Positions 33,200 to 43,836 of a stretch of 64,000 nucleotides of DNA are shown here, piece by piece; the first letter of the stretch is position 1, and each line of letters begins with the position of its first letter. The DNA is from Xanthostigma xanthostigma (taxonomy: Eukaryota; Arthropoda; Insecta; Raphidioptera; Raphidiidae): NCBI GenBank assembly GCA_963575645.1, contig OY754467.1, positions 38,313,108 to 38,377,107 on the forward strand. The letters are read 5' to 3'. Below the pieces are notes generated by a model. The model did not search any database and had not been told where the DNA came from. It worked only from the letters and a program-made list of their open reading frames with translations. Made by a program: the position numbers and the translations under genes.

Positions 33200-33352
33200 T
33201 TTTTTGACCTCTTGTCCATTTCCAAAATTCCACAATGTAAATTTAGTTTTCCACTGAATATACCTTAATTACAAACTAAATAAGCCCAACACCCTAAAAA
33301 TATTTTGTGTTTCAAAAATGTAAAATTCATGTCCAAAGAGGTTAAAAAATGA
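33200..33352. repeat. Possible small inverted-repeat element
   Basis: TTTTTTGACCTCTTGTCCAT and a complement with one extra base (ATGTCCAAAGAGGTTAAAAAA) bound about 150 bp. There is no clear duplication. Confidence 0.4.
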
Positions 33353-33726
33353 TAATAAAACGGCGGCAACGCAACGCCGTTACGAAGTACGGTTAATAAA
33401 CAAATAATCTCCGGCAATAGACACCATATTTGGACGTTTTAACAGCCGTCAACTGTTACACAATTCAAAGGTGAGGATGGGATATCCTTTTCCGGTGTTG
33501 TTAGTAACTATATAATATAATAACACTTATGTTAAAAACACGTTTAACTTTGGTACAGAAACTTGTGAGGATGTACGTATTAGATTTTAATTCAGAATGC
33601 AAATTATAAGTTAGGCTATTTTACATAATGTAAGAAATAAGGATGGATGAACTACGCAACCTGCCATAATTTCAATCAACGATGGAGATACGGCGATACC
33701 CTACTAAAGAATGCATAACGTGTCAT
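33353..33726. other. Unassigned sequence with a short GC hairpin
   Basis: AACGGCG...CGCCGTT at about 33360-33382 is a 7 bp hairpin. Otherwise nothing recognised. Confidence 0.3.
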
Positions 33727-34263
33727 AAAAAAAATCCAACAAATTAGGCGACGCGACCATTCCAACTTAAAATGTTGACATTTGATATAGTATAATAAAT
33801 AAAATAAAATTTCTGACATCGCATGAGGTGACGCGAGTAATAGCTAGTATTCAATATGATATTTGCTATTCGTTGCCATGGTTACCTACACAATATGTTC
33901 CACGTCATGTAAAAATTAATCAAAGCATGCTTAACTAGTTTATTTCTGACATATTTACTAAACAAGAGAACAGCTGATTTTTTTTTTATTTTTAAAATAT
34001 TTCTGAAACTATAAAGTTTAGAATTTTTTTTAACAAAACTTTCTAGAAAAAATAAATAGAATAAAAAACCGTTATGAAAGTATATCATTGTTATATAAAA
34101 AACCGCGTTAAAGGCAGCATATTATATCTATTTTGCGCATGAGCCGATTTTCCCCAAAAACAATAAGAATCTTCATATTTGAGTATCAAACATCCTCCCA
34201 AAATTTGGTTTTAATTCGTTTGACCTGTATCGTGTTCCCAGACAGACAGACCAAAAATCTCTG

Positions 34264-34487
34264 CGTGAATGCAGAAGTATCTTAAATCCAAAATGCCTAT
34301 TTTGAGTTTTATATTCCTATAGATATGTTTTTGAGCATATTGAAATGCAGAATAATTTCATGTTTCGTTAAAATATGATATAATAGATTCTATTATACCA
34401 TATATATTTTGGCGAAACATGAAATTTTTCTATAGGTATATAAAACTCAAAATCTCCATTTTGGACTTAAGATACTTCTGCATTCAC
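34264..34487. repeat. Foldback within the left arm
   Basis: GTGAATGCAGAAGTATCTTA...TTTTGAGTTTTATAT pairs with its complement at 34425-34487, and an inner pair around CATGTTTCG...CGAAACATG forms the tip. It has no counterpart in the right arm, so it is probably a separate insertion. Confidence 0.65.
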
Positions 34488-34882
34488 CCAACGAAATATG
34501 TTATTTGGATTCGGTGGACGTCAAAACGAAAAAATATTGTAAAATTTTGAAAAGTGAATTTAGAGCTAAACTAGTAGGTTCCATTCCTCATTTGTGGGTT
34601 GGAATGGTAATAAAGACCGCTACACACGAAAGGTGGCAGATTCCTTGCTAGATTTGACTGCTAGGTTTAAAGCGTACGTATTTCTCGGACCTTCACTTAA
34701 AAATAGCGCCGAGAGAGTTATAATCGGGTTTGGGTTGAAGAGTCCAGGCTGTATTTGTAGGCATGAAACATATTATACTCATAAAAATGTAATGACGCTT
34801 CAAGTAAACATAATCTCACAGTTCCTATTTTTGCCGCCATGAACGCGGCTTGCCAGCTAACCCTACAACTCTCCATAATATA

Positions 34883-35457
34883 CAGTATGTAAACACGTAA
34901 GGTGCACATAGGGAAATTAACATTGGGAAAAAATACTTGGATCAGAGTTAGCCATGACTGCATTAATTGTTATTTCTATTGAATTATTGTGGTAATCTTG
35001 AGGATTTCTATTTTATTTTGATTTATTTTTATTTTACTTGGCTTTTTTAATAATAAAAAGCTCTTAAAAATCATTATTTTAATTTTTTTGTACAAAAATA
35101 AAACAAAAAAAACAACTCCATCTGTTTGGAAACATTTCATTCAAAAATTGTCTGACTGGTATGACGTATGCGCGTTGGTAAATCAGTGACCCAAATGTCT
35201 TTAGGTTCAACACGAATAGGCGGAGATATTTGATCTCGCACCATATTTAAGTATTTTTGTAAATTTAATGTCCCATTAATAAAAAAAGTCCGATTATGTT
35301 GTAATCATTTGAATATTTTCTTCGGTAGTATACACATTCATTTTGCAAAAGACTATTATCTGTCAAATTGAAAAACAAGATTTCAAGGCTCACTCTGATC
35401 CAGTCATTTTTTCCCAATGTTAATTTCCCTATGTGCACCGTACGTGTTTACATACTG
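34883..35457 (-). mobile_element. Tc1/mariner-type deletion derivative (TA target)
   Basis: Long terminal repeats of about 75 bp begin CAGTATGTAAACACGTA and include GGTGCACATAGGGAAATTAA, with very few mismatches between ends. TA flanks both sides (34881-34882 and 35458-35459). It keeps remnants of a transposase on the minus strand. Similarity between the ends suggests relatively recent transposition by an enzyme in trans. Confidence 0.8.
35141..35341 (-). pseudogene. Internally deleted Tc1/mariner-like transposase
   Basis: An ATG frame gives MNVYTTEENIQMI and then stops. This resembles the N-terminus of a family of insect Tc1/IS630-like transposases ('VYT/SxEExxxMI'). Immediately downstream, another frame reads FINGTLNLQKYLNMVRDQIS and continues to DIWVTDLP. 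That fits the part of the DDE domain where such enzymes read 'FF-x-G-x-L-N-x-x-x-Y-L-x-x-L' ahead of the second catalytic aspartate. The helix-turn-helix region and the first catalytic aspartate are deleted. Assignment is by motif memory only. Confidence 0.5.
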
Positions 35458-36362
35458 TATATTACATCTTATTGAATCTGTATCAAAAATTCTCCTTTAG
35501 TTTTTTCGCATCCTTGACGTAGGTACGAATATTAAAGATGAGCATCCACTGTTGCAGAACCGACTAATATGCCGACTTTTAATAACGCTATAAAGAATCT
35601 ATTATTTGTTGAAGCAGCTAGTGTTACAACGTTAGTTATGACGCGGGTATTTTAATGAATGATGTTTTATATAGGAAACGATTTGGTAACTGTGTCACTT
35701 GACTTTATCATTGGTTCATTGACAAATCATTTGAGAATCTTTACTGCGTTTGATATTAACGAAATTTAGAGCAAGTTACTGCGGATTAGTTTTTAAATGA
35801 TTTATTTAGAGCTGTATAGTATCAGTTCCATAAAGGTCAAACACCGCGATGCAGTCAATGGTTACTGATGAATAATTGATAACTAATTTGCGGCGATAGT
35901 GGAACCATTTGGGTTTGTGTGACATTCCAACCCACAAGTTGGGAATGGTACTAGCTTAGGTCAAAAATCACTTTTCAAAATTTTACAATATTTTTTTCAT
36001 TTTGAGGTCCCCTGAATCCAAAAAAACATATTTCTGGAAAAACTCTGTGTGTCTGTTTGTCTGTGAGCACGATACAGGTCAAGCGGATGAGTGGAGAGTG
36101 GGAGAATGTTGGTATGCAAATATGAAGAGCCCTATTGTTTTTGAGGAAAATCGGCGCATACGCAGAAGAAATATATGCTATAATAGTGTTTTTTATATAA
36201 TAATGGTATACTTTTCATGCTTATTATTTTATTTATTTTTTCAAAAAAGTTTTGTTAATTTTTTTTAAACTATGGTTTTGGAAACATTTTGAAAATAAAA
36301 AAAAATCAGTTGTTCTTCTGTTTTGTAGATCTGTCAGAAATAAATTAGTTAAAGCATACTTT

Positions 36363-36427
36363 AAAATCTTTGATTAACGTCTGATTAGAACTATTTAATA
36401 AATAAAATTATCGACCAATTTAAATGT
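36363..36427 (-). mobile_element. 65 bp Penelope-like insertion with ~11 bp duplication
   Basis: The uninterrupted left arm of the surrounding inverted repeat reads AAGCATGCTTTGATTAATT. The right arm has AAGCATACTTT, 65 bp of extra sequence, then AAGCATGTTTTGATTAATT. The extra sequence (AATCTTTGATTAACGTCTGA...ATTATCGACCAATTT) is the terminal part of the Penelope-like family at 26.6 kb. Confidence 0.7.
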
Positions 36428-36640
36428 AAAGCATGTTTTGATTAATTGTTACATGACGTGGAACATAATATTATGTAGGTAACCACGGCAACGAATAGCA
36501 AATATCATATTGAATAGTAGGCATTACCAGCGTCGCCTCACGCAATATCAGAAATTTTATTTTCTTTATTGTACTATGTCAAATGTCAACATTTTGAAAC
36601 TGGAATGGTCTCGTCGCCCAATTGGCTGGAATTTTTTTAT

Positions 36641-37247
36641 AATATAGCGTTGTAACAATGAGTGTTTCTTAACAATTGTAGCAAACAATAGCTACATATA
36701 TCTTACTGTTATTAATTTCTTTTGTATATAGTTTTTTCATTCTCGTTCCATGGCGCTCGACGTTTTTTCTATAAATTTATATATAGGTACCTATTTGATG
36801 GAGTCATCATCAGACAAATATATTCCGCTTCAAAATACAATAAAATAAATAGAACCGCCGTATTAAATATCGATTTTATGGCATATTTTATAACTTTACA
36901 AGTGTAAACAGACTAACCATTGGTTGCGGTGAAGGAACATGAATAGTCTAAAGTGGAAGGAATTATACAATAAATAAAATTAAATGATCTAGCTTACACG
37001 GCCATATTCACCGAATGTAAGTAGTTATTTATTCGGTTCATTTATTTCATTACTCCGAATAAATAATGATAATTCAATTCACCAAAAATATAATTATGTT
37101 TACTGCAGGTAATAATCTATTCTGTCCAAATTCACGGGTATATTTTATATTTTATTCGCCTGAAAAAATAATAATGGCCGCCACATAGATCATAACACCT
37201 AACCTATAAACGTGGAGTATTATTTACAGTTTGCTCTTGTAAATGTA
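36641..37247. other. Unassigned AT-rich sequence
   Basis: No feature recognised. Confidence 0.3.
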
Positions 37248-37520
37248 TAGTACGCGCCACGAATCTAAAAGGCTCGGAAGTTAGATGCGAATGCAGGCTT
37301 GCGTTTGTACAGTCTGTTGAAAAACTACAAACTCGCAACTAAACAAAATTAACAGAGCAATAACAACTTGACAATAGCGTACCCGACTGTACTTTAAAGC
37401 AGGAAAGCGACAAGTGACAAGTAGCTGGGAGGTGGTGGGAGTATCAACGGCTCTAAAATGTGCTTTTGCGACGCTGTTCGTGACTAGCTTCCGAACCTTT
37501 TAGATCCGTGGCGCGTACTA
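37248..37520. mobile_element. 273 bp miniature inverted-repeat element
   Basis: TAGTACGCGCCACG(A)ATCTAAAAGG and its complement CCTTTTAGATCCGTGGCGCG...TACTA form terminal repeats of about 37 bp, with TA on either side. The interior is GC-richer and non-coding. A Tc1/mariner affinity is inferred from the TA target only. Confidence 0.8.
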
Positions 37521-38638
37521 TATTTATGTGTTGTTTAATAACCTTTTGTGAAGTGTATAGTTGTAAAACATTAAAGTTAGTGGAAGTTTTGTGTGAAATT
37601 GGGTTAGAATAAAACATTATTATTTTAATGAAACTTTTTTGACGTTTACACTAACGCCATCGGTCGGATTTTGGAGTGAACGCCACAATATTCAATAAAA
37701 ATACAAAGGAGTTTAGTTCAGTGTGTATTTATTCTTCAACTAACTATTTAATCTGATAATTTGGATGGTGAATTGAAAATAAACTTTATTGTAACGAATA
37801 AATTTGTTCCAAGATTAGTAATTTCTATTTTTAATAGTGTTCGATGATAGTTATTTTATTGAATACTGGATTTGAAGGTATTAAAATTTTAAAACGTCTC
37901 AAGGTTTATTTTTTGCAAATAAAAGTAAAAAATTTGCGGTTTGACTAGGCCCCACCACCATTCAGCCAGGTCTTCGATTTTGTGTTCAGATATTACTAAA
38001 GAAGCATAACACAAATTTTCACGCTGCCTTAAATACCTACCCAAAAATGTTTGATAGCTCTTGGACTATAGTGTTCCCCATTTGTGAATCTGTACGTCTG
38101 GTAAATGCGCTTCAATCGCAAGAGATAAACATAGTTCTGTGCCGAACTAGCGAGATGATGCGTGAATTACGTGAATAATTTATGGTTTCCAGAATACGTT
38201 AAAATCGTTATAAAATATTATAAAAGATATCATAGAGAGGCACTTAATGGCGCTTATATTTATTAAGCCGGATTTAAACAGCCAATAATATTACAGGTAA
38301 ATACTTCTTTGTGATCGTTTGACAATTCCTATTTTTTTTTTCTCGTAAAAGACTACAATTTACCTTCTTAACGGAGCTGGTTATTAATTTTTTCATGACG
38401 GATATCTTTAAAAAAAAAATTAAATTAGAATAATCGTGAGAAAATAAAAAAATAGCTTTGATCATTATGAATTTTTGGTTTTGTGCAGGTGATGTCTCCT
38501 GACTAAAAACGGAAAAGTACTGTATGCACAACCAAAAAACGCCTGTTGGAAAGGGGAGTGAAATTGCTAGAATTCTCCTAACCATAGACGGAGAACGTAT
38601 TCCTGCGTCGATACGATTATCGACAAGGAAAAACTCTT
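37521..38638. other. Unassigned AT-rich sequence
   Basis: No gene or repeat recognised. Several AATAAA signals occur by composition. Confidence 0.35.
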
Positions 38639-38934
38639 GTAAATAATATAATTGAATTTTAAAGGTAATCTAGGACTACTTAGTGCAGTTAATTATTTAT
38701 TCCACCAACGTTTCGATCGATATTCGATCTTTTTCAAGGTTCTAATTTTAATAATATTGCAATGGAATATGTCAATAATATATGTTTTTATTGCACAATT
38801 TTGATGACAAAGTGCAATTGACTTTTTAGAATCTTGAAAAAGATCGAATATCGATCGAAACGTTGGTGGAATAAATAATTAACTGCACTAAGTAGTCCTA
38901 GATTACCCTTTAAAATTCAATTATATTATTTAAC
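38639..38934. repeat. Foldback with a GATCGAATATCGATCGAAACG motif at its inner edge
   Basis: Arms of about 98 bp are nearly identical complements (TAAATAATATAATTGAATTT ... GGAATAAATAATTAACTGC), with a spacer of about 100 bp. The inner edge carries CTTGAAAAAGATCG-AATAT-CGATCGAAACG, a decayed relative of the hammerhead-like core at 26.95 kb, mirrored in the other arm. Probably another Penelope-type inverted insertion. Confidence 0.65.
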
Positions 38935-38982
38935 GGACATAGAACACAACATATCTTATAAATAATATTTTAATAGGTAATA

Positions 38983-39012
38983 TAGTGGCCCAGCCCGGTT
39001 CACCCGGGTGCA
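38983..39012 (-). mobile_element. Helitron 3' end, reverse, isolated
   Basis: On the minus strand this reads TGCACCCGGGTGAACCGGGC then CACTAT, matching the Helitron 3' hairpin with a mutated CTAG. The body could not be traced. Confidence 0.6.
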
Positions 39013-39233
39013 GAACTGTTCTTTTGCATTGAAAAAAAAAAACATATTGAGTATAATTATTATTTGAAAAAATGTAAAAAAAATTTATTCGATGTTTACT
39101 TCCACAAAGACTACTAGCACCGCTAGCGGGCAATAGAGCGGAATTGAACTGCCTTGTTATTATTGTTTTATAAACCGGGAAGCTTCTTGATAAACGATAA
39201 GGCAGGGAGTGCGACGAAAACGAAATCTGTGAC

Positions 39234-39686
39234 CAGTGCCGGATTAACCATGGGCAGAGTAGGCAACTGCCTAGGAGCCCCGCATCGACTAGGGGCCCGT
39301 GCACGCACCAAGAAAAAAAACTTTTCATTGAACGAAAATTTTATTTGATTTGTATGAAATTACCCAACAACAATATTATTTGCTTTCGTTGTTTATTGTA
39401 ATTTATTGCATTTAACAAGATAAAATTTGAAATAACTACGTCACGTCTCATTTCTCTTTCCTAACCCATCAAAAAACCTGGATAATCAATTATCTAACCT
39501 ATTCATTAAGACCATTTCAATAAATCTAACGAGTCAGGTAAGGCGATGCTGCAGCATCTAGTCATGTTGTTACGATATCACATAAGACATTGAAGTAACA
39601 GGATGCCTGGAGCCGATCATCTGGAAGTTACTCACATCTCTTCATCAACTTGAAAAAACCTGATTGCATTGCCTAATCCGGCCCTG
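39234..39686. mobile_element. hAT miniature element (CAGTGCCGGATTAACC ends)
   Basis: The left end CAGTGCCGGATTAACC and right end GCCTAATCCGGCCCTG are imperfect complements. Flanks TCTGTGAC (39226-39233) and CCTGTGAC (39687-39694) match at 7 of 8. The CAGTGCCGGATTAA end is a recurring hAT terminus in animals. Non-coding. Confidence 0.88.
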
Positions 39687-39694
39687 CCTGTGAC

Positions 39695-40729
39695 GACCAT
39701 AATATGAAACCATACTCTATGACCGTTGCAGATTTATTGCTTATTTAGTCCGCAGCTCACGCTGCGGTCGAATCAGTTGTCCTCAATTATATACTCTATA
39801 CCCGGCCAATCTACGATTTTTTCGAAGCGGGGCAGAAACTTGATAATGGCGCCCCATCTCACCAGCGTTTGAGATAAATTACTTTAAAAAATTGTAAGGA
39901 TGCCATCACATAGGAACCGTCAGAAAACAAGCAGATTGAGTAAATCGGAAAAAGGACAGATTGGGTGTGGTTTTCAACCATATTATATTATGAATTTGGC
40001 GCCCCCCAAACTGCCACCCGTGGCGGGTTCCTCGGTTTACCTCCCCTTCCTAAATGCGGGGCTGCAGCCAATAGACACTTTTATTTTAATTAACAAGATT
40101 CATGCAAAATCAAATTTATTAAATGTGAATCGCACTTTAACAATAACAGTATTATTAATATCTTACCATAGTGTTAACTACCATTAAGACTGATTGATAA
40201 TAAATTGTTCTTAATTAGTTAAGCATTGATAAATGATCACTTAACAATTATTTTTTTACAAGTTTCCGTTTTGTTTTAGGCATGCATAAGTATTTAACGA
40301 TTTTTTATTATCAAACGTCTAAATAACTAATTGATTATTTATATTGTATCTGTCTATATTAAAAGAATGCTGAATTGGCATCCTAACATGTCTATTTTCG
40401 GCACAGCTAGAACAATCTCATAAGCACTAAAAAGTATAAAAGAGGAAACAGTATATTATACCACACTGGCCGAAGTTTGATATCCTTGCCCTGCGCGACA
40501 TGATGCCCAAGGCGAAAAGTCGAAAATCCTGCGCTATGAACCAACACAACAAAAAGAGAAAAACTAAGGCACCGTTCATTAGAAAAACCTGAAGCACCAA
40601 AAAGTTAAATCCGAGGCTGGTACTATTCAGTGTTACAACTAAGGTGTTAAATTTTCTCCAAAAACAAAATTATTTAAGTTATCATAATGATAAGTTTATT
40701 TGCATCGATTTTCAAAAATATTGTTTTGT
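39695..40729. other. Unassigned sequence; GC-rich patch near 39.99-40.07 kb
   Basis: TTGGCGCCCCCCAAAC...GCGGGGCTGCAG resembles the GC-rich subterminal part of hAT elements, but no ends were found. The rest is unassigned. Confidence 0.3.
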
Positions 40730-40765
40730 CGGCAGGGTTTTGTACCGCGACGTGATTTTTTTTTA
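40730..40765 (+). repeat. GTCGGCAGGGTTT motif repeat
   Basis: TTGTCGGCAGGGTTTTGTACCGCGAC is shared with 58.64 kb (plus) and 56.85-56.88 kb (minus), where it reads GTCGGCAGGGTTT(C/G)GCACTGCGACCCGAG. Probably the end of an unclassified element. Confidence 0.5.
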
Positions 40766-41084
40766 TGAACTGCCGTTATTAATTTAAATGAGATGTGTGT
40801 GTGTGTTTGGGTATGTGTTGGTGTTATTGCCTTCATTCTGATCACAGTTCAGAGCATCAGAACCCACGTTTAGTGGACAGTGTCATTCGACATCATCGTC
40901 AGCAAGTTGATTGCACCAATACCCATGTCTAAAGCAAGTTACCCACACCATACACTCGAACCTGTGGTGAGGATATTGTATAGAGTAGGTATTATAGCCG
41001 TAGATGATGGCTGGAGATACATATGAGGTGGTGTCCAAAACGCTCCAATTTTCAACTTGCAGCGCGAGACTAACGTATACTACA

Positions 41085-41684
41085 TCTATACTAATATATA
41101 AAGCTGAAGAGTTTGTTTGTTTGTTTGAACGCGCTAATCTCAGGAACTACTGGTTCAAATTGACATTTTTTTTGTTGGATAGCTCATTTATCGAGGAAGG
41201 CCATAGGCTATATAATATCACGCTACGACCATTAGGAGCGGAGCATTAATGAAAAATGTTGCAAAATGTATCTCAAAAATAAGCTTCTGTTCAGGTGAAA
41301 TGCACTAAGTAAATATACTCATAATATCTTTGTGAGTACACAACCCCGAATGGCTCAATCGGTAGAGCATGCGACTGTCAATATCAGGATCGTGGGTTCG
41401 AGCCCCACGTTGAGCGAATATATTTTTTTTTATTTTCTACATTGCTTTCTTCTAAGGCTTACATTTAAATTTATTTTAATTTTATTTAATTAATTAAAAA
41501 AAATTATTAGTTAAAAAAAGTATAAATATTGCTTTTTATCGACAAAAACTTTTGAACGGTAACTCCGATCATCATAAAAGTTCACAACATTCATCTCGGT
41601 AAACTAAGATGAATGTGTGTACTCATGTTCCTCCCTTCCCCATTCGTTCTTTTACACCCGGGTGAAACCGGACGGGACCGCTAG
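41085..41684 (+). mobile_element. 600 bp Helitron carrying a tRNA-like sequence
   Basis: Canonical ends: TCTATACTAATATATAAAGC after an A, and CACCCGGGTGAAACCGGACG...CCGCTAG before a T. The leader GCGCTAATCTCAGGAACTAC and the block CATTTATCGAGGAAGGC are shared with the 20.4 kb copy. A tRNA-Lys-like segment lies at the same relative place. No Rep/helicase. Confidence 0.92.
41344..41416 (+). tRNA. tRNA-Lys-derived sequence with anticodon-position GTC
   Basis: GGCTCAATCGGTAGAGCATG (A box, D arm) and the T arm CGTGGGTTCGAGCCCCACG are intact, the T stem pairing perfectly over 6 bp. The anticodon loop reads CTGTCAA where tRNA-Lys has CTCTTAA, and only 3 of 5 anticodon-stem pairs form. A T-run follows (ATATATTTTTTTTTA). 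The Pol III promoter looks intact; the decoding part does not. Confidence 0.7.
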
Positions 41685-41777
41685 TCATACATAAGTTTGG
41701 AATACTAACATTTTATTGATAATAATTGTCTAAGATTCATCACGATCAGTTTAGTTTTTCTCGAGTTTTGCTGGTTG

Positions 41778-42066
41778 CAGTGGCGTAACTATAGAATGGC
41801 AAAACGGGAAAAATGCAATGGGCCTCCGGCCTGACAGGCTATTAGGACAGGAGGAAACTACATTTATTACAACATTTGGTAAAAAATATTATTATTTTTT
41901 TGTGTTTAGTCAATTTAAGTTAGGCATTAACTCAAGAACATACAACAATTATACAAATATCTACTTTACTTCGTGATTTATAAAGATGAAACTACATTTT
42001 TATATTAAGGGAGGGCCCCATCCGATGAAATTATCACAGGCCTCAGGGGGTATAGTTACGCCACTG
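41778..42066. mobile_element. hAT miniature element (CAGTGGCGTAACTA ends)
   Basis: The ends CAGTGGCGTAACTATA and TATAGTTACGCCACTG are perfect complements over 16 bp. Flanks GCTGGTTG (41770-41777) and ACTGGTTG (42067-42074) match at 7 of 8. The CAGTGGCGTAACTA end is widespread among animal hAT elements. Non-coding. Confidence 0.92.
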
Positions 42067-42074
42067 ACTGGTTG

Positions 42075-42299
42075 AAATATCTTCCGTCAAGTTGTGATAT
42101 GAAATATCAAGAAAATTACAGGAAAACGGAGATAGAACCAGAGCTTCCGTTACTATATCATATATTAGTTTAAATCAATCACATATTAATCATTCAGCCT
42201 CTGATATTTTAACTAATCATTAACTTTAGGAAGCATAAAAAACACTTCGTCGCTCGCAGCTGCAAAGAACATGTCTGATTTCAGCGCGAAGCCTCCCGA
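42075..42299. other. Unassigned sequence
   Basis: Nothing recognised. Confidence 0.3.
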
Positions 42300-42403
42300 A
42301 TGTATAGTTTCTGTTTCGGCCGGATGGCAGCCGAAACCGAAACTAAGACGAAACCTGTTTTATTGCCGAAACTAGGCCGAAACCGAAAGTTCGGTAGGAC
42401 ACT
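42300..42403. mobile_element. Truncated hAT-like end, TAGTGTCC family
   Basis: Repeated CCGAAAC/GTTTCGG blocks lead to a right end ...TTCGGTAGGACACTA, related to the ends at 14.88 and 49.07 kb. The left end is missing. Confidence 0.55.
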
Positions 42404-43139
42404 AAATGATGAGTGATTTCGTTTCATGTGGTGCCTTTGGCTTGATTAAAAAGGAATATTCACTTGAAGTAAAATTAGCGAATTTTTGAAGCTTTGGTTA
42501 CTTTAATTTAATGTTATCCTTTTAATTTTTAAAAGAGGATACTTTACTTAAAAATTACACTGAGGACAGGCGAGTCTTGGATAATTTTAGAATGCATCTC
42601 GTATAATAAATATCTAGATAATACCTATATAGGTGTAGTAAAGATCAGCAACATCGTATTAAGAACCAGTTCTGAATGCATGGCTGCTTTGATCCCAGTG
42701 GCGGATCACTATATGTATCTTTGTTTAAACCACAGTCAATTTATAATAACCAACTCTCTTCAACTACCGTGAAACATTTAACTAACGAAGCATCAAGAGT
42801 GGGCTAGAGTTAACGCACAAAACACTTCAAAAACAACCTCCTTTATATATATATCCGTTCTTGTTTAACTCATAACGATTCAAATCGAATATGAAAAGAA
42901 TAAACTTACAAATATTAGCTTATTCTTACAACAAATGGGATTTATTTGTGATCAAGTTTCGGTATACAATCGGATAATGCGTATGTTTTGTTGCTATTCT
43001 TTTCTATCCAACCGCACCGTAAATACAACTAATAAAGGAAGAAGACATTGTATCAAAATGAAAGTCAACGCGAATGTAATGTTTAACATTTGCAGAACCA
43101 GTTCGAAAAATCTGTCGATCCTTTACTGGCTTTACGTAT
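42404..43139. other. Unassigned sequence
   Basis: CAGTGGCGGATCACTA at about 42698 looks like a single hAT-type end without a partner. Otherwise nothing recognised. Confidence 0.3.
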
Positions 43140-43460
43140 TGTCTGAACGGTTGACATGAGACGGATATAGTTTTCGAGATCTGTTTTCTGGATGAACGGG
43201 CGTTACTATCTTGTTTATAATCCTTCTTGGATGCGTGTTTTGATTGCAGCTGTGTGGTGGTAAGAGAGTGGTAAGAGTTACCGGGCGGTGACGGTGCATA
43301 AGATCTACCACGACACGGCCAGTGTCTTCTGGTGATCGTGCCAACTACCACGGGTGTGTTTCCCTTAATAAAAAAAGGACGCGCGCGGAAGTTATTCGGT
43401 GAAGAAGACCGCGAAATTTCTTACAGCAGCGGTCTCTGCGTGTGCGTGCTTTTTATATGA
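43140..43460. other. GC-rich island
   Basis: Composition rises well above the surroundings. Overlapping minus-strand frames exist but resemble nothing known. Candidate for an exon or promoter of an unrecognised gene, or for an old element. Confidence 0.25.
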
Positions 43461-43832
43461 ATGCTTCCCTGTATTGGCTATGTTTATATCTCTTTTTGTC
43501 GGTGACACTATGTTGTGTTTTCAGAATTATTGGTGAACAAATTAGTGACAAGTCAAAATCGAATTTGATCTTTCTAAAATAAGTTCTAAATTTCAACTAA
43601 TATAAAACATTGTGCAAAGGCTGTTGACAACATCTTCAAGACTTTTAACTGTAGGTTGATAAACAATTGTTCAGTTTTAAGTATATGATTATAATATTTA
43701 AGATTCAAAAATCACCTTCTGTTTTTTGTTAACTTATGTAACCGATTTCACCGATAATTTTCTTTACCTGTCGTAAAAACACGGTAGTCCTACATACTTT
43801 GATACATGATTCAATAGCTTGACGAAATCATA
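43461..43832. other. Unassigned sequence
   Basis: Nothing recognised. Confidence 0.3.
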
Positions 43833-43836
43833 TTAA

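Larger units (their letters stand above)
33727..36640. mobile_element. 2.9 kb inverted-repeat element
   Basis: The left arm (33727-34610) and right arm (35930-36640) are inverted copies: outer ends ...TCCAACAAATTAGGCGACG.../...CGTCGCCCAATTGGCTGGA, and inner blocks include TTGCTATTCGTTGCCATGG and GTGGGTTGGAATGG. The interior holds a Tc1/mariner deletion derivative. A foldback at about 34264-34487 forms part of the left side, and a 65 bp Penelope-like insertion sits in the right arm. Fragments of the arm also occur at 21.3-21.6 kb. No ORF belonging to the outer element was recognised. Confidence 0.7.

Noticed and set aside
42698-42713. hAT end CAGTGGCGGATCACTA
   Set aside because: No matching opposite end or 8 bp duplication within 2 kb.
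43004-43351. Overlapping minus-strand frames of 115 and 70 codons
   Set aside because: Two frames of the same GC-rich patch, neither with a known domain; recorded as a GC-rich island instead.
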